Below, piece after piece: positions 24,628 to 36,913 of a stretch of 64,000 nt of DNA. The notes below the pieces were generated by a model. That model made no database searches, had not been told where the DNA came from, and saw only the letters and a list, made by a program, of their open reading frames with translations. The stretch covers positions 36,716,863 through 36,780,862 of the forward strand of contig OX344761.1 in NCBI GenBank assembly GCA_947034895.1, written 5' to 3'. The stretch comes from Rhytidiadelphus loreus. Its lineage: Eukaryota > Streptophyta > Bryopsida > Hypnales > Hylocomiaceae. Each line of letters opens with the position of its first letter. The first letter of the stretch is position 1. The position numbers and the translations under genes are program-made.

Positions 24628-24915
24628 GGGAAGATTTGAGGCCTCTAAGAGACTGTCCGACTATAGTTCCCTATGTTGTGAACCATGGCTAGATAGTCAT
24701 ATTATTTACTAATAAAAATTAAATTAAATAAATAAATGATTCAAAATATTAAATATTTAAAAAATATTTATGAATCATTATTATTATTTTAAAAATATCT
24801 TTAAATAAATAAATATTATCCAATGTGCCAATCTCTTTGCTATGTCCGACTGTTGGTCTTGCGACGTTCTCACAGTCCAAAAACTGTAGAAAACTTGTAG
24901 TTTTCCAAATGCCCC
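24628..24915. mobile_element. TIR element of the GGGAGATTT family, 288 bases
   Basis: One end reads GGGAAGATTTGAGGCCTCTA and the other, reverse-complemented, GGGGCATTTGGAAAACTAC. The inner parts (GTTCCCTATGTTGTGAACC on one side, CAGTTTTTGGACTGTGAGAA on the other) match the corresponding parts of the copy at 39186-39533. The core is pure AT-rich sequence. No target duplication was found. Confidence 0.55.
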
Positions 24916-25670
24916 AAATATCACGTAATGCAAATTTAAGAAAACTTAGAAAGAGACAGACATTTACTCAATCCATAATTTACTAACTATATTACAACAA
25001 TTGCATCTTACAAATGAACAATGGCATTTTGTTTGTGACACGATGAAAACACTCACATACATCATCACTAAAATCTTCCATGACACATGTAACATGTCAC
25101 CACCTCCCCTACTAGTAGCCAAAACTTCTTTATAAGAAGGTTACTTAACAAAAACAATCCAAAAACAATAGAGAAAAAAACTACACATTAATACCACCCT
25201 TTGTAAATTTATATACCTAATCAAGTCATCAAATACAACACACAATAGAGACAACACCTATAATACTAAATTTGCACACTCAATTATGCATTGACTTACC
25301 CACTCTACTCCAATAAACGACGAGCACCTAGATTGATGGATAATTAACATCAACAACCTAGCCAAAAATGCCAATATAGAGGTCCATAGAATTCTCCAAG
25401 AACAAAATTTCAAAAACATAAAGAGAGTCATCAACAAATACCATCACTTCTTCAATACACATTCCAAAAAAATATACAACAAATTTTTTTAAGCCACAAA
25501 CTTTCTTCCACTAGATTGCATGTGTGATTAACTTGAAAATTTAATCATAAATCTCACACACATAGCAACAAAATTTCTAGCCCAACAAACATAACTAGTC
25601 TATCTATTTCCACTACTAGAACCCTCGTGACCAAAACAATAAAATTGCAACCAAAATTTGTTGTTCATTT
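24916..25670. other. AT-rich intergenic DNA
   Basis: No gene recognised. A CACTACTAGAA motif near 25612 resembles a CACTA terminus, but no partner end was found. Confidence 0.35.
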
Positions 25671-25925
25671 AAGGCCTTATTCATTATAATTGGACAATCG
25701 ACAGATTTTGAGACTTTTGCCCTAAAACAATTTTATGGAGTTATCCTCGAGTCAAGGATAAGTTGAGACTGCAACCTTTTGGCAGTGAAAGGATTTTATA
25801 CATAGTAATATTTTAAAGTCTCAAATTTCCAAATAGTCTCAAAATTGAATAGTTATGACTATTTATCTTCGACTCGAGGATAAAATTGAGACTACCATTT
25901 GTCCAAATATAACGAATAAGGCCTT
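25671..25925. mobile_element. MITE with 28-base terminal inverted repeats
   Basis: The left end AAGGCCTTATTCATTATAAT and the reverse complement of the right end AAGGCCTTATTCGTTATATT match at nearly every base and continue into TTGGACAA. ATTT flanks both sides (25667-25670 and 25926-25929) as a possible 4-base target duplication. The GGCCTTATTC start recalls Tourist/Harbinger MITEs, though a clear TTA duplication is lacking. At 255 bases it is non-coding. Confidence 0.75.
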
Positions 25926-27320
25926 ATTTCAGTTGTTTTGGGCATGTTGTCTTGGTTAAAATAATAGGGAAATCTATTGTTCTAGAACTTTTGATTTGGA
26001 GAATGGAAATTTTTAAATGATTAAGAACTACCATGTCAATGGTTCAAAACAAGAGAAATTTCAATGCAAAGTGGAAAATATACTTGGTTCTATTGCATTT
26101 CACCAAGACTCAACAGGGTCCTAAAATCACGTGTAAGAACACAAAGTTCAATTTGGTGAGGCCATGGTTTAGACTCACTTGGTCACACATTAGAATCAAA
26201 GAAAATCTACATAAGGTAGAAGCACCTAAAATTGACACTTTTGCCAACCTTGCTAGGTGCATGGTCCAAATGATGATTTAATTTGGTAAGAATGTTAGCT
26301 TAGTCAATTGAAAACCAATCCAAGTCGTTTGGTAGTTTTATGATATTCAGGCAATATTCTATGAGTTTTCATAGGGGACCTATTCATGCTCCCTAAACTC
26401 CCTTTACACAAAAATCCTTCAAGCATGAAATGCTCAACTCCTATGGGTTGCCCTCCAAAGAACTCTTCAACTTGAGCTTCAACTTCCATTTGTTGTTTTT
26501 GAAATCATGTGGAGATTTGGTGTGAAGGAAGGTGACTATTACATTCTTGAATGGTAAAGCAAGGGTACCCTTAAACTCTTTTACAATAGTACTTTAACCC
26601 CTAAATGACACAATCCCCTATGACCAAGGTAGTCACCAAATTTGTTCTCATTATTGGATCAGCAGGTACATTCTTTGTTTTTTCTAATGAACAATGAAGC
26701 CTAAAAAAATTGGAACAACTTGGCATCATCATCATCCAATTTCCCTTCAAATTTTTCCCTAAGCCTTGGTGCTCATAGGCATTTAAATGCCTAAGAAAAC
26801 CTCCATTGAGCGCTGGACCCGAGGTCCATCCAATGGGAACGAAGACTTCAGTTCACTCCATTGATCCCCCTGACGGACGAAGTTCATCCATCCCCAGGTC
26901 CCACGAAATCCATCCGAACTGACGAACTCTCCTCCGTCCGTCCGTCCGTCTCAGGGTCATTCATCCTCCGGCGTTAACGAGGCAAACCATCCCAACGAAC
27001 GCTGCTGAGCCCGCCCCCTCCTGTCGACGACGGTGATGCTTCTTCTCCTTCTCTCTCGAACGAAGATGCGAGCTGGATAGTGGGATGGGATAAACGTGAA
27101 GGCCATCCAGGTTGCTCACTACTGAGCTAGTACTGTCCGTCTTTTGTTTGCCTTCAGGGGTGGGGAAGTCGGCATTTACGAGTCTGGGATTTGTAAAGGG
27201 GAACGAAGACAACGACAAGGCTCTTGGGTTTGGCTAGCCTAAGGTTTTGCAGCATCCACTCAGGGGGGTGGAGGGGGGAGGAGAGATTTGCATTTGCATT
27301 CGCATTTGGGCAGCGCAGCT
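25926..27320. other. Intergenic DNA and BADC promoter region
   Basis: No gene up to about 26.8 kb. From there the base composition changes to GC-rich, and a short GTCC microsatellite lies near 26935-26951. This is the expected promoter and leader of the BADC gene. Confidence 0.4.
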
Positions 27321-30017
27321 ATGGCGCTCGTTGCGGGACGGTTTGGGGCGACAGCAGGAGCAATAGCGACAGTTGCTGCTCTGGAGAGTAGCAGCAGTGC
27401 ATTCGGGCAGGCCGCGCCGGCGGAGCTCGTCCGCCTCGGGATCTCCGCTCGGAGGTCGTGCACTGTCAACATTTCGAAATGTTTCGTGGGCCCTGTTGTT
27501 GTGGCGCGACCCACTTGTTGTCGCGCGGTGGCTACGAATTACTTGGAAGAGGAATCGGAGGTTCTGGATGTGGAGAAGCTCGAGGAGGGGAAGGAGGTGG
27601 AAGAAGAAGTCAGCCCTCTCACCCCGAGTGCTTTTGAGGTATAGATTGGAATTCCCGAGTTCTTTTCTTGTTCTCGTCGCCGTCGTCAAGGTCATATCAT
27701 TGGCATTAGCATGAACGGGTCATTGGAAATCTCACGAGTGGCAATGGCGCCGTTGTTCTCCAGGTTCAGAACCTTCTGATGCAGGTCTGCGATGAGACGT
27801 CTAACATTGCTGAGGTCCAACTAAAGGTATAATTGCAACCCCTCTCCCTTTTGGGGGTTTAGGCAATGGTATTGCTGAACTACGTGTGTTTCTCCGTGCA
27901 ATTGGATGCCCTCTGTTGTTGACTGCTCTCCAATGTTGCGAAGAATGGTCGAATATCTTAGATTCGAGTTCTTTGGACTACGTTTTTGGTAACTAGTTTG
28001 GATTGTTTCTTTTTTCTATTTTAATATGCTGTGTTTTGAGCTCTAAACTCTCAGATGTAATTGAAAATCGTTGGAAAGTCCGTCAAATTGAAGCTCAGCA
28101 AGAAGGCATGAATGTTTTGGCAACTCTGTATGGTCCTGTAGCGAATTGTTGATTGGGTCGATTGCGGTAATTCACAGGTGGGTTCGTTTAGCCTGAAAGT
28201 GAGGCGCCAGATTGGCAAGCCAGCACCTGCGCCGAAGCCGGTGGCAGCAGGGCCTCCAGTTTTGGGCAAGGCCATGGTGGAGTCCATTCCCGCGGAGTCT
28301 GTTCCAGCCGCTCCCAAGCCCACCAAGTTGGCCAAGCTTTCGGTGACGCGGTCCCGGCCCATCTCCAATTTTAGTCTCATGGAGGATGCTGCGGATGCTG
28401 GAATTCTCTTCATCACCTCTCCCAAGGTACAACAAAACCTTGCGCTTATTGCAACGTACGCTTTTTTGTTTTCACTTCTTCGTATCCTATTTTTTATTAT
28501 TGTTTTGGAGCTTCTGCCTGTAGATCCTTTTTCCATTTGCTTAGCTATAGTTTGCAATGCCTCTCTTCTCATTAGTGTGAACCGCTTTGCACTTAGAATT
28601 CTTTGATGTCATAAAACTCCAAGAACTCCTGTTACATGTTCTCAGAGCGTGACGTGTGAAAGTTGTCTAATCATATTTGTACACCTCGGGATACAGTCTA
28701 ATAGTATAACAGAATGTGAATAATAAGATTCCGGTGTAGTACTCTAATCTGTGTTCAGCACCGAAGCTGGAAGATTAGTTGCTGCAGTTTATTGTGTCCT
28801 CAGGGAAGACAGTAGTTTTCAGATGTTAAGAATTCTCTTTACTCATTTTAGTGCTATGATTCAGATGATGATCTCATTCCTGATTATTGTTTGCACTTGT
28901 TGGGGATCAGGTGGGTCTCTTCAGGAAAGGGCGAACGGTGAAGGGAAAAAGTGGTCCTCCTCTCTGCGAAGAGGTATTTGCAGTGTCTGGCAGTTTTTGA
29001 AGAATTTGAATTTCTCTTGGACTTCTAGTAAGGGTGATATTCTTAGGAACGTAGAGTCTGTGTAGATGTGGTATTACATTGGCATCTGTACTTCTTCGAT
29101 CGATGGAAAGCTTTGGATGTTAGTGGAGACGTTTGATTGAATAGGACACTGGGTAATTGTTTCAGGATCAGAGACTGCAACTGATACAGTGAGGATTATA
29201 CTGGTTTATAATTGTGCATTGTCTTTGACATTCTATAGGGTCAATTAATTCAGAAGGGAAAAGTGATTTGCTACTTGGAGCAGCTTGGCACGCAACAACC
29301 TGTAGAGGTAAGCTGATTTTGCTCTATCTGCCTGACCGAGTGGACTTAGAACACTAATTTTTAACCTTCTGATGTCATATTCTTTTCAGTCGACATATCG
29401 TTATATATCCAAAAAGGATGTCCTTATCATGAAAACGATACGAAGTGCACATAGGTGTGACACAGCTTCGTTTGAGAAGTATCGTAATTCATTTAAATTC
29501 TTTATCTTCTGCAGGCTGATATTACTGGTGAAGTGGAGAAAATCTTGTGGGAAGATGGAGGTACGCATCATCTTTGCTCTAAATTTGTTAGTGATAATGG
29601 CTACTTTAAAACCAGTATTAGTAAATTTTTATTGCTCGTTTCTGAATACCTTATTTTTCACAGCATTGCTAGAAATTGCTGTACTACTGCATATTATGTT
29701 TCTCTTGTCACAAATTTCGCAGCTTTCAGTGTGGTAGTGCAGACTTGCTGCCATTGTTGTATTTCCGTCCTACTTGCAATAATACGTCGGGTAGAAAGGT
29801 CCAACTGTATTTCATGAGAACAGTTGTCTTGGAAATTGGTTTGTAAGAGTGTAATGATCTTTCTTCAACTGTACGTCAGCCCTGTTTGTATTCTGGTTAA
29901 CTTTTTTTTATCTAACTCTTCCTTTTTTCTGCAGAACCTGTTGGATATGGAGATCCTTTAATTGCGATCAGGCCAGCATTTCCGGGAATTAAGGTTAAGG
30001 GACAGTTATCAGGTTAA
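27321..30017 (+). CDS. BADC: BADC: biotin/lipoyl-attachment-domain protein of plastid acetyl-CoA carboxylase
   Basis: Seven exons: 27321-27638, 27764-27826, 28178-28426, 28911-28973, 29239-29307, 29515-29560 and 29935-30017. They sum to 891 bases, 296 residues. In Arabidopsis, BADC proteins take the place of the biotin carboxyl carrier subunit in the heteromeric plastid enzyme and lower its activity. The N-terminal 60 or so residues are rich in Ser, Ala and Arg like a plastid transit peptide. A Pro/Ala-rich linker follows (KPAPAPKPVAAGPP). The C-terminal lipoyl-like fold has VGLFRKGRTVKGK, then CYLEQLGTQQPVEAD, GEVEKILWEDGEPVGYGD and FPGIK. True carriers have the biotinylated Lys in an EAMKLM motif; here the position aligned to that Lys is Gly248. 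The motif EQLG is typical of BADC, so this is a family trait and not damage. The start is the ATG at 27321 after a short GC-rich leader. Confidence 0.93.
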
Positions 30018-31508
30018 TAGATTTTTTGGTTTTGGGATTTAGTACCGCATTATTGCTTAATAAACCTCCTTGTGACTGATTACTGACAAACAGCTTTCAT
30101 GGGTTCTTCATAGACTCATTATATTCTGCCTTGGTTTACTTAGTAGTGGAAAATCAGGTGCTTTTGAGACCAGCGCTAAGAGTGCAAGTGGATCACAGAT
30201 GACAGTGTTCTTGGTGTGTAGTGTGTACCATTTTAGGCGTATTTGTATTTTTTCACGGGAGGTTTAGATTGCCGAAATTTTAATGACTCAATGGTCTCTG
30301 GAGTGGTTACTAATTTGCGTGATTTTGATGCCTTGTACTGTCTCAACGGGTTTTGGGGCTTCTTTGCCTACGGACGATGATTTTAAAATTTGTCTCTTCT
30401 TTTGCATCTATGGATCCCTTGACACATTACCATGAATATAATGTTTAATGGACGATGGTCTCTTTTGTGTATCAATGGTAAAACTTTATTGAGTGCTTAA
30501 ATTCCGTAATGAATTGAGGAACTTGCACCACTCGACTCTTGGATGCTTTGAGTTACGTTGGTTTCATTTACTTTGTCTTGGATGGGAGTGATGTTATGCT
30601 TGGCAGTTGGCTTATCATCCAGCTTACGTTGTCATTGTTATGCGTGGTCGACTGTCAGATGAAATGCACTGGTGCGATTTCTGGAGTTCTTTACGTAGGT
30701 TTAGGAGAAGATACGAGCATAGATTGTTGTAAGGTGAAAACCATCCCAAACCGTCCATGTGCCATTCCTGACAGGTAGACTTCCATTAAAAGTGTCCCTC
30801 AAAAGTGCTATTAAACTTTTCCCTTACTTGATTGGATGACTCTTGTTTCTCTATATTTTGGTTTTAGGTCCAAGTTATGTGATTGTTTCAAAGGCCTAGG
30901 GAGCTTCCATTGTAAAAATTTGTAGTAATTACATGTTGTATCCAAAAAAAATTATTCTTTTTTTGAAAATTCATGATTTTCAATTTACTAATACTGCAGA
31001 AATGTTTTTTTCTTGGAAAAGGTGCCTCCAACTGTTATGCTGAATTGCTTATTTTTAACTGTTTTGGGTGTTTTCACCTTATTTGTTGCGCAAAATAATT
31101 TCTAAGAATGATACAAGTGCTCATGGAATTTAACGTGAAGTCATTCAGCTCGACAATTCACAACTCCCAACAAGTCAATACAAGACACAGGTCTCGCAAT
31201 ATGAGCTCGCAGAAATTGAACCTCTGTTCTTTAGAACGGTCAGCACACAGACACATGGAACAGTTCGATGAAGCAGCGATAGATAATGCAATCTGCAGTC
31301 CCCGGTGGCGCAGAAATATCTTTAATACAAAAAATTGAAATCCACTAATGTGGCAATGTTTGACAGACTACAAATGAAGTCTTCCAATAGTGTGCCGCTA
31401 GTTCTCTTCAAGGGAATAGAATCATCCAGTTATGAAGGTGGGGAACTATACTTCTATTGTACTAATCTTAATGTGTACATACATAATGTAAGGCCAATGG
31501 AAGCACTT
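30018..31508. other. Spacer between BADC and the kinase fusion gene
   Basis: The two genes converge here, so this holds both 3' ends. No further gene was recognised; short open frames lack family resemblance. Confidence 0.4.
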
Positions 31509-34500
31509 TCAGACGGTGGGTGCAACCGAGCGATGGTAATGAACAAGCTTCCAGTTCACTTGACCAGTGTCCTCATTTTTCAGCCGTTGCCACACTCCTG
31601 TCTCATTGTAAGCTTCCAGGGCCCCTTCTTCGGGACGGCTTTCCAAATGTTTCAGCACCCGCGTGTATACAACAAGCGCCGTTCCAGTGCCCAGGATGGA
31701 CACTTTGGGAGCCACCACAGTCGAACGCAGTCTCTGGGACAACGAAAGCCGTCCTGTAGCTTGGCCCAAATTAAACTTGAAGTTGCGTAAGTCCATGCCT
31801 TCTACAAGTTGACCTGAAATGCACATCAAATCGAGGCTTCAAATTGTTAACATCTAAGGTAAGTTCTACTAGAAGCCACCAATAAGTCTCAAAAGCAATT
31901 GTAAGAGAACTTGTCGCCTCTAAGTATGAAAAGATTGAATACCATATGAGCAAGAAGTTACACTATTAGAGGCTCCGTCAAAGTGTAGCACATGCTTGCT
32001 TTTTGATTAGCAACTCACTCAAACTTCCTCCCAATCACGGTAGATTTAGCTTTGTCTTCAGGCACTAAACATGAAGATACTCCCTATAGAAGGACCCAAA
32101 ATTGACCCTAGTTTCTGATGTTAAGAACATGTACAGTACAGTACACTCCCATATTCAATATCTACTTTTTTAGGCAAGAGTACGCAGGGTTAGGGTCGGA
32201 AATTAGGTGAACTTTCACAATGTTGGCCGTAAGACCATTGTGAATGAAGTGTTTGTTCGGGGAAGATCTACAATCTAGGTCATATGGTCATACGAAAGGA
32301 GTGTTGCTCTCAGTTCTTCCTATTGAAAGTAAACCCTATTCTATCACTAGGTGCTTATGAAAGAATTGATCCCGATGTACTAAATAGTATGAATAGCATT
32401 ATTACCTTGAGATTGAGGTTCAAAAACTGTCACTGCAGGTTGGCAATAGCGCTGATATGTTTTGTAGTTGCCAGTGTCCAGGCCTTCTAAGAGGTCGACA
32501 GTTGCTTGAAGAAGCTCCTCCTGTTGAGGAAAAACATCAAACAATACACATAAGCTCCTGCAGAATGTAGACTCAACCATGGTGTAAGGAGTGCATGTGA
32601 GGATATTTTGAGCATACTGAAAAATGCTCAATAGAACATACATACTGAAGGGGAGAATTTTCACCACACCTGTACAATAGGCTCAAACAAGGGTCGAATT
32701 TGGGCAAAGACTTCCTCAACAGTCATTAAGCCATTAATCTGCACATTAAGATCATGGTTAGCGGTTCTCTGTATGCTCTAAATGTGTATTAAATACTTGA
32801 TTATTTTGTGTTTTTTAGTACTTAGTTGACTACATGCCAAGAAATAAAGCTGAGGGATTAGAATGCAGTCAGGGAACTCACACAAGTTATGTGCAAGTTT
32901 ACCTTATGTACTGTAGCGATGGTTTCGTAGTGTTTGATAACAGGTAACGTGGATTCATTGAATACTTTGAACCGCTTGCGTATAGTCTCAATATTATCAT
33001 CATCTCGACCCTGATACCTCATCAGCAATACAAATCAACCCTTCGAGATTAGCTTGTAATAGTACAGGGTCACTGGAGCTTCTGGCACCCGTATCTGGAA
33101 ACTAGGAACCAAAAATGCATAAAACGAGGAACCTAAATTGAATTTGCACATACCTCATTGCGGCTTAAAACTCTTCTCTCCATCTCCTCTTCTGAACCGG
33201 TGATGAAGAGAATAAATTCTGGGCTAAGGCCAGCCTGTCAAATTTTTCATGCAGGAGTTTACAGAAACCTCAAAATGGGGATTCTCAGACAGCACAAATA
33301 AAAATGCAAGGCGATTCTTTCAGTAATTTATTAACAAAAATTTAAGGCAATTCTTTTGTCACATATGAGTCCAGAAATTTGAGTAAGGAGTCAAAGGAAA
33401 TGACTTGACGTGAGGCTAAATCACATACCACACGATCCCAAACCTCCCGGTTCTCATCGTTCCGTGGAAAGCCATCAATCAGAAACTTATTGTTGGAGCT
33501 CTCCGATATTGCTTTCAAAATTAGCTTCACAGTCGTCTCCGACGGCACTAATTTCCCTTCCTTGATCATGCCTTTGATCATATTCCTGGCACAATTAAAA
33601 ATGTGAGATTAATTTTAACTAGAATTTGGATCCATTAATTATCCTGAAGATATCAATGTCGTATATTAGGAATGAGAGTAAGGAGAAGAGTGATCTGCGT
33701 TGAAACTTTCTAGAGTAGTACATAACGCAAGCAGTATGAAATATTGTAGATTTTATCAAGCTGCACAAATAGTAGACTTCATTAGTCAGATAAGTGCATG
33801 AATCATACCCAGTTTCAGTGCCTGAGTTCTGCTCTAAGCGCAGCACATCACCTGCACTGAGGTGCTCAAATCCAAAGTGCTCAACAATCTTGGTACATTG
33901 TGTGCCCTTCCCACTCCCAGGCCCACCTGAGCAAACCCCAATTAATGGCACATCAGAATGTAAATACCGGGCTTCCACCGCAGCTTCAAGGTATTTATGA
34001 AAAGTTCCTCAAGGCTCTGGAACAGCAGTTCCGTCAGGCTCTATTTGTCTCCCCCAAAAAATATGGTCCATATTTCGGGATATTCCATCCTCTGGCAAGG
34101 TGTCACAGAAGGCGTAAGGGAGGAAATCTCTAGGTTATAGAAATCTCCAGGTTCTAGGGAGTAGCTATTTTCGGAACATATGGTCAAAAAGTACATGCAG
34201 CTTTGAAGCGTATATCCACGGGGCGTAATGCCAGCAAGAGGGAAATGGGGAGATTATCTAGTTACATTGATACTCACCTGTAACAAACACCAACTTCAAA
34301 TTCTTAGAGCTTGCTTCTGACGTTTCTGCCGCACTCATCGATGGCTGCAACCATTTGCACACCAAGCAAAGTGAACCAAGGCAAAGTTTGAAGCCCATCC
34401 AATAGCAACTAGCTCACCATAGACATCATAAGTCATAAACTTACAAAATCATGCAACATGTACCCTACAACTCCAGCCAGGGCTGCATCAATGCTCGAAG

Positions 34501-34591
34501 ATTGCGGGTTGCACAACAGAAGTCCTGGACTCACCTTGGGATCCTGAGGTCCGGCAGCCGTTGGCCGGGGCGGCGGCGCAGATGATGCCAT
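31509..34591 (-). CDS. UMP-CMP kinase fused to a CaMKII-type association domain
   Basis: Nine exons in coding order: 34591-34535, 34344-34278, 33926-33809, 33585-33429, 33234-33154, 33010-32903, 32738-32670, 32520-32406 and 31813-31509. All phases agree; 1,077 bases, 358 residues. Residues about 35-218 are an adenylate/UMP-CMP kinase: P-loop [10 protein letters not shown] (42-51), [18 protein letters not shown] (89-97), IDGFPRN (117-123), then the lid [14 protein letters not shown]. This family transfers phosphate from ATP to UMP or CMP. The segment usually reading FFDCPEE is FITGSEE here. Residues about 220-357 are an NTF2-like association domain: [35 protein letters not shown] and WKLVHYHRS, the pattern that assembles CaMKII into rings. 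The domain junction is a phase-0 intron between exons 7 and 8. By inference the protein is an oligomeric nucleotide kinase. The alternative is two adjacent same-strand genes, but the kinase lacks its own stop before the intron and the second part lacks a start Met at its exon boundary. Location is unknown; no transit peptide is evident. Confidence 0.88.
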
Positions 34592-36613
34592 TGCAAATCA
34601 CGAACTCACAACCTGCTAAACGGAGGGTCAGTTCAAAATTCAGTCGTAACTTACCTTAACATTCGGTCCTTGGCATACCGAAGATTTCTAGACTCATGGA
34701 CCTGAACCTCTCTTAAACTCAAAAGACTATACCTTGCAAAAGAAGCTGTATGCTCTAGAATATTGAAGTGGGTGTAACAATGGCCAAAAATGCAGGAAGT
34801 GGGCAAGATAGTCGGATTGCCATTATCAGCAGCAGCGCCAATACAGCAGGCATGTTAAGAGAAGAAAATTCGTACCCAAACAACTTAATTGCACACTCTT
34901 GTATCATATAGATCTTCGAGTACAAACCCTAGCAAGAAAATTTCGACACCAGTTCCCGAAATTCTAGTAATATTTCCGATCCCAAATTCATAGCTCCTAC
35001 GAATCAGAATCTAGTTCAAAGGTTTTACAACTCGCGGACACCCTAAACCCAAATCTTCAAAAAACTTACAGAAAAAAAGGCTCCCTTGGTAGACAAGTTA
35101 TTGACCTAGTGACAGATTGACTTCACTCGTCGCTCTTTCAAATTAAGGTCAAACCTCACAATAAATAGAATGGTTAGAAACGAATCCACTACGACAGTCA
35201 GAGAAAAATTGCAAGAATGAAACAGAACAAACTCACTCTAGCGATCGACAACGAAAAATCCCCACTTCCCACAACCTCATTACAAAAACCCAGCCGGCAA
35301 ACCACAGCACGTACCTCCTTAAAAGTGTCCACCTACAAGAAATCACTGATCTTCTTCCCAACCACAACAAAAGCAAAGACTAATTTCCCAAAAGCAATCA
35401 GCGCAAACCTAACCCAACCCAGCCCAGCCTAGATACAGTAGTCGGCCAATTTGTATGAGAAAAAGTCTCTGGGAAGTAAAGGTGTGCAAACACAATTGAA
35501 TTATCATTAGTCTCCCGGCTATGAAAAAATTAGCGCTTTTGGAGTAAGGTACAGAAGCTCAGTCACGGGGAAGAAATGGTCGCACCTGGGAGCTGCAGCA
35601 CAACAGCAAATGGCCAGAACTCACACAGTCGTCTCCCAACACGGCTGTAATTGTACAGAGGACACACAGACGGAGAACTGATGTTTGACACAAGCTACGA
35701 CGGAACTCTCATGCCGCGCAGCAGAGGCAGGCAGGCAGGCAGGAAGGAAGGAAGGGAAGGACTGCTGCCTGTACCGGATCTGTTGGGAATAAAATTTTTA
35801 CCTTATTGCTTTGAAAACTGAAACATCCCTCTGTATCCGACAAAGGCAGGCGATTTACTGAGTGAAAAATGAATTGTTTATGCATTAATCAATGGGTTTT
35901 TTTATTGTTTATTCGTAGACAAATTTAATGCAGGACGGAAAACTCTTCCGTCTGGAATTGCTCGCCGTGGACTTTACTGGCCACTCGCTCTGCTGGAGTT
36001 CGTTGAGACACGTGTTATGACGTGGTAGGTCCGACACGGTCGTACTGTCCCTGTCCCTTGTACTGCGACTACTGTCCTGAGCGAATGAACAGAGATTCAA
36101 TGTGAACCAATGTACATCTGCAATGGATGAGTGCTGATGGATGTGGATGAAATATGATGGGTGGATGGATGGGTGTGGGTGGATGGGGATGGGGATGAGA
36201 TAGTACCGAGGATGTGAAATCTACTGGATGAATTCTGTCTGGGTGAATGCTAACTGAAATAAGGTCCGGTACTGTAGGTGGGTACTCGTGGAAGCCACAT
36301 TTCGTTTCACACGTGGAGCCACGTCACTGACTGTTGACACTTGGCTCTCCGACTCATCGCAGCATGTGAGTGCACGTCGATGCTCGTCTCTCACTGTCGA
36401 CGGAACCACCGAAATTCTCCCGGAAATTCTACAAATGCCCGAGAGAATCCGATTTCAATTTTAAATGAATTCTGAACTCATCGATCGAACACGAAATTTC
36501 AGTTTCGGGGGACTTTTTTCGAAGGACAAATGCGTTGGAATTGAAGGCGGTCAGGAGTTCCCCTTGTGTTGCATCTTGTGGCGAATTCTGTGGGGGTGGA
36601 GTGATTTTCAGCA
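34592..36613. other. Divergent upstream region of the kinase fusion gene and the small acidic-protein gene
   Basis: No coding region recognised. Two microsatellites occur: GGCA then GGAA units at about 35725-35760, and GGATG/GGATGG units at about 36120-36198. The promoters of both flanking genes should lie here. Confidence 0.45.
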
Positions 36614-36913
36614 ATGGCAATGCGGGCGGTGAAGTTGTTGGGAGAGAATCGTGCTCCTACGTTGGTAAATGTGCGGCATTTTACGGCGTCGAGGAATTTC
36701 TGGGTCGCAGGAGCGCCGGGGAGTGGGACCGAAGGCACTAAGGACATGGACAGCGGCGAGCGGGAGTCCGAAAGCTTGGAGAGTTCTCAGGACGTCAAGC
36801 AGCACGAGGACGACGGGAAGACGGAAAGAGATGAGGAGGAGTTGCAGGGGAAGCCGGTAGCGCAGGTGGGGATTGAGAAGGTGCGAGATAATCTGGCAGG
36901 AAGCTCCTCGTAA
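36614..36913 (+). CDS. Small acidic protein with mitochondrial-type N-terminus, unknown function
   Basis: A 99-residue open frame starts at a good ATG after a GC-rich leader. The first 35 or so residues (MAMRAVKLLGEN, then VNVRHFTASRNFW) are basic and lack acid residues apart from one Glu, like a mitochondrial presequence with an R-x-(F/Y) processing site. The rest is very rich in Glu, Asp, Ser and Lys and looks disordered, somewhat like a stress or LEA-type protein, but I recognise no family. A GT donor follows GGTAGCGCAG near 36864, so the printed stop may be bypassed by splicing. It could also be a chance frame; the codon use and CpG-rich context argue mildly for a real gene. Confidence 0.45.
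   Translation: MAMRAVKLLGENRAPTLVNVRHFTASRNFWVAGAPGSGTEGTKDMDSGERESESLESSQDVKQHEDDGKTERDEEELQGKPVAQVGIEKVRDNLAGSSS

Noticed and set aside
25612..25625. Second CACTA terminus (CACTACTAGAA)
   Set aside because: No matching inverted end or target duplication was found.
31509..32520. Separate gene for the association domain
   Set aside because: The part begins with an exon lacking an ATG at its boundary, and phases join it exactly to the kinase exons; kept as an alternative only.
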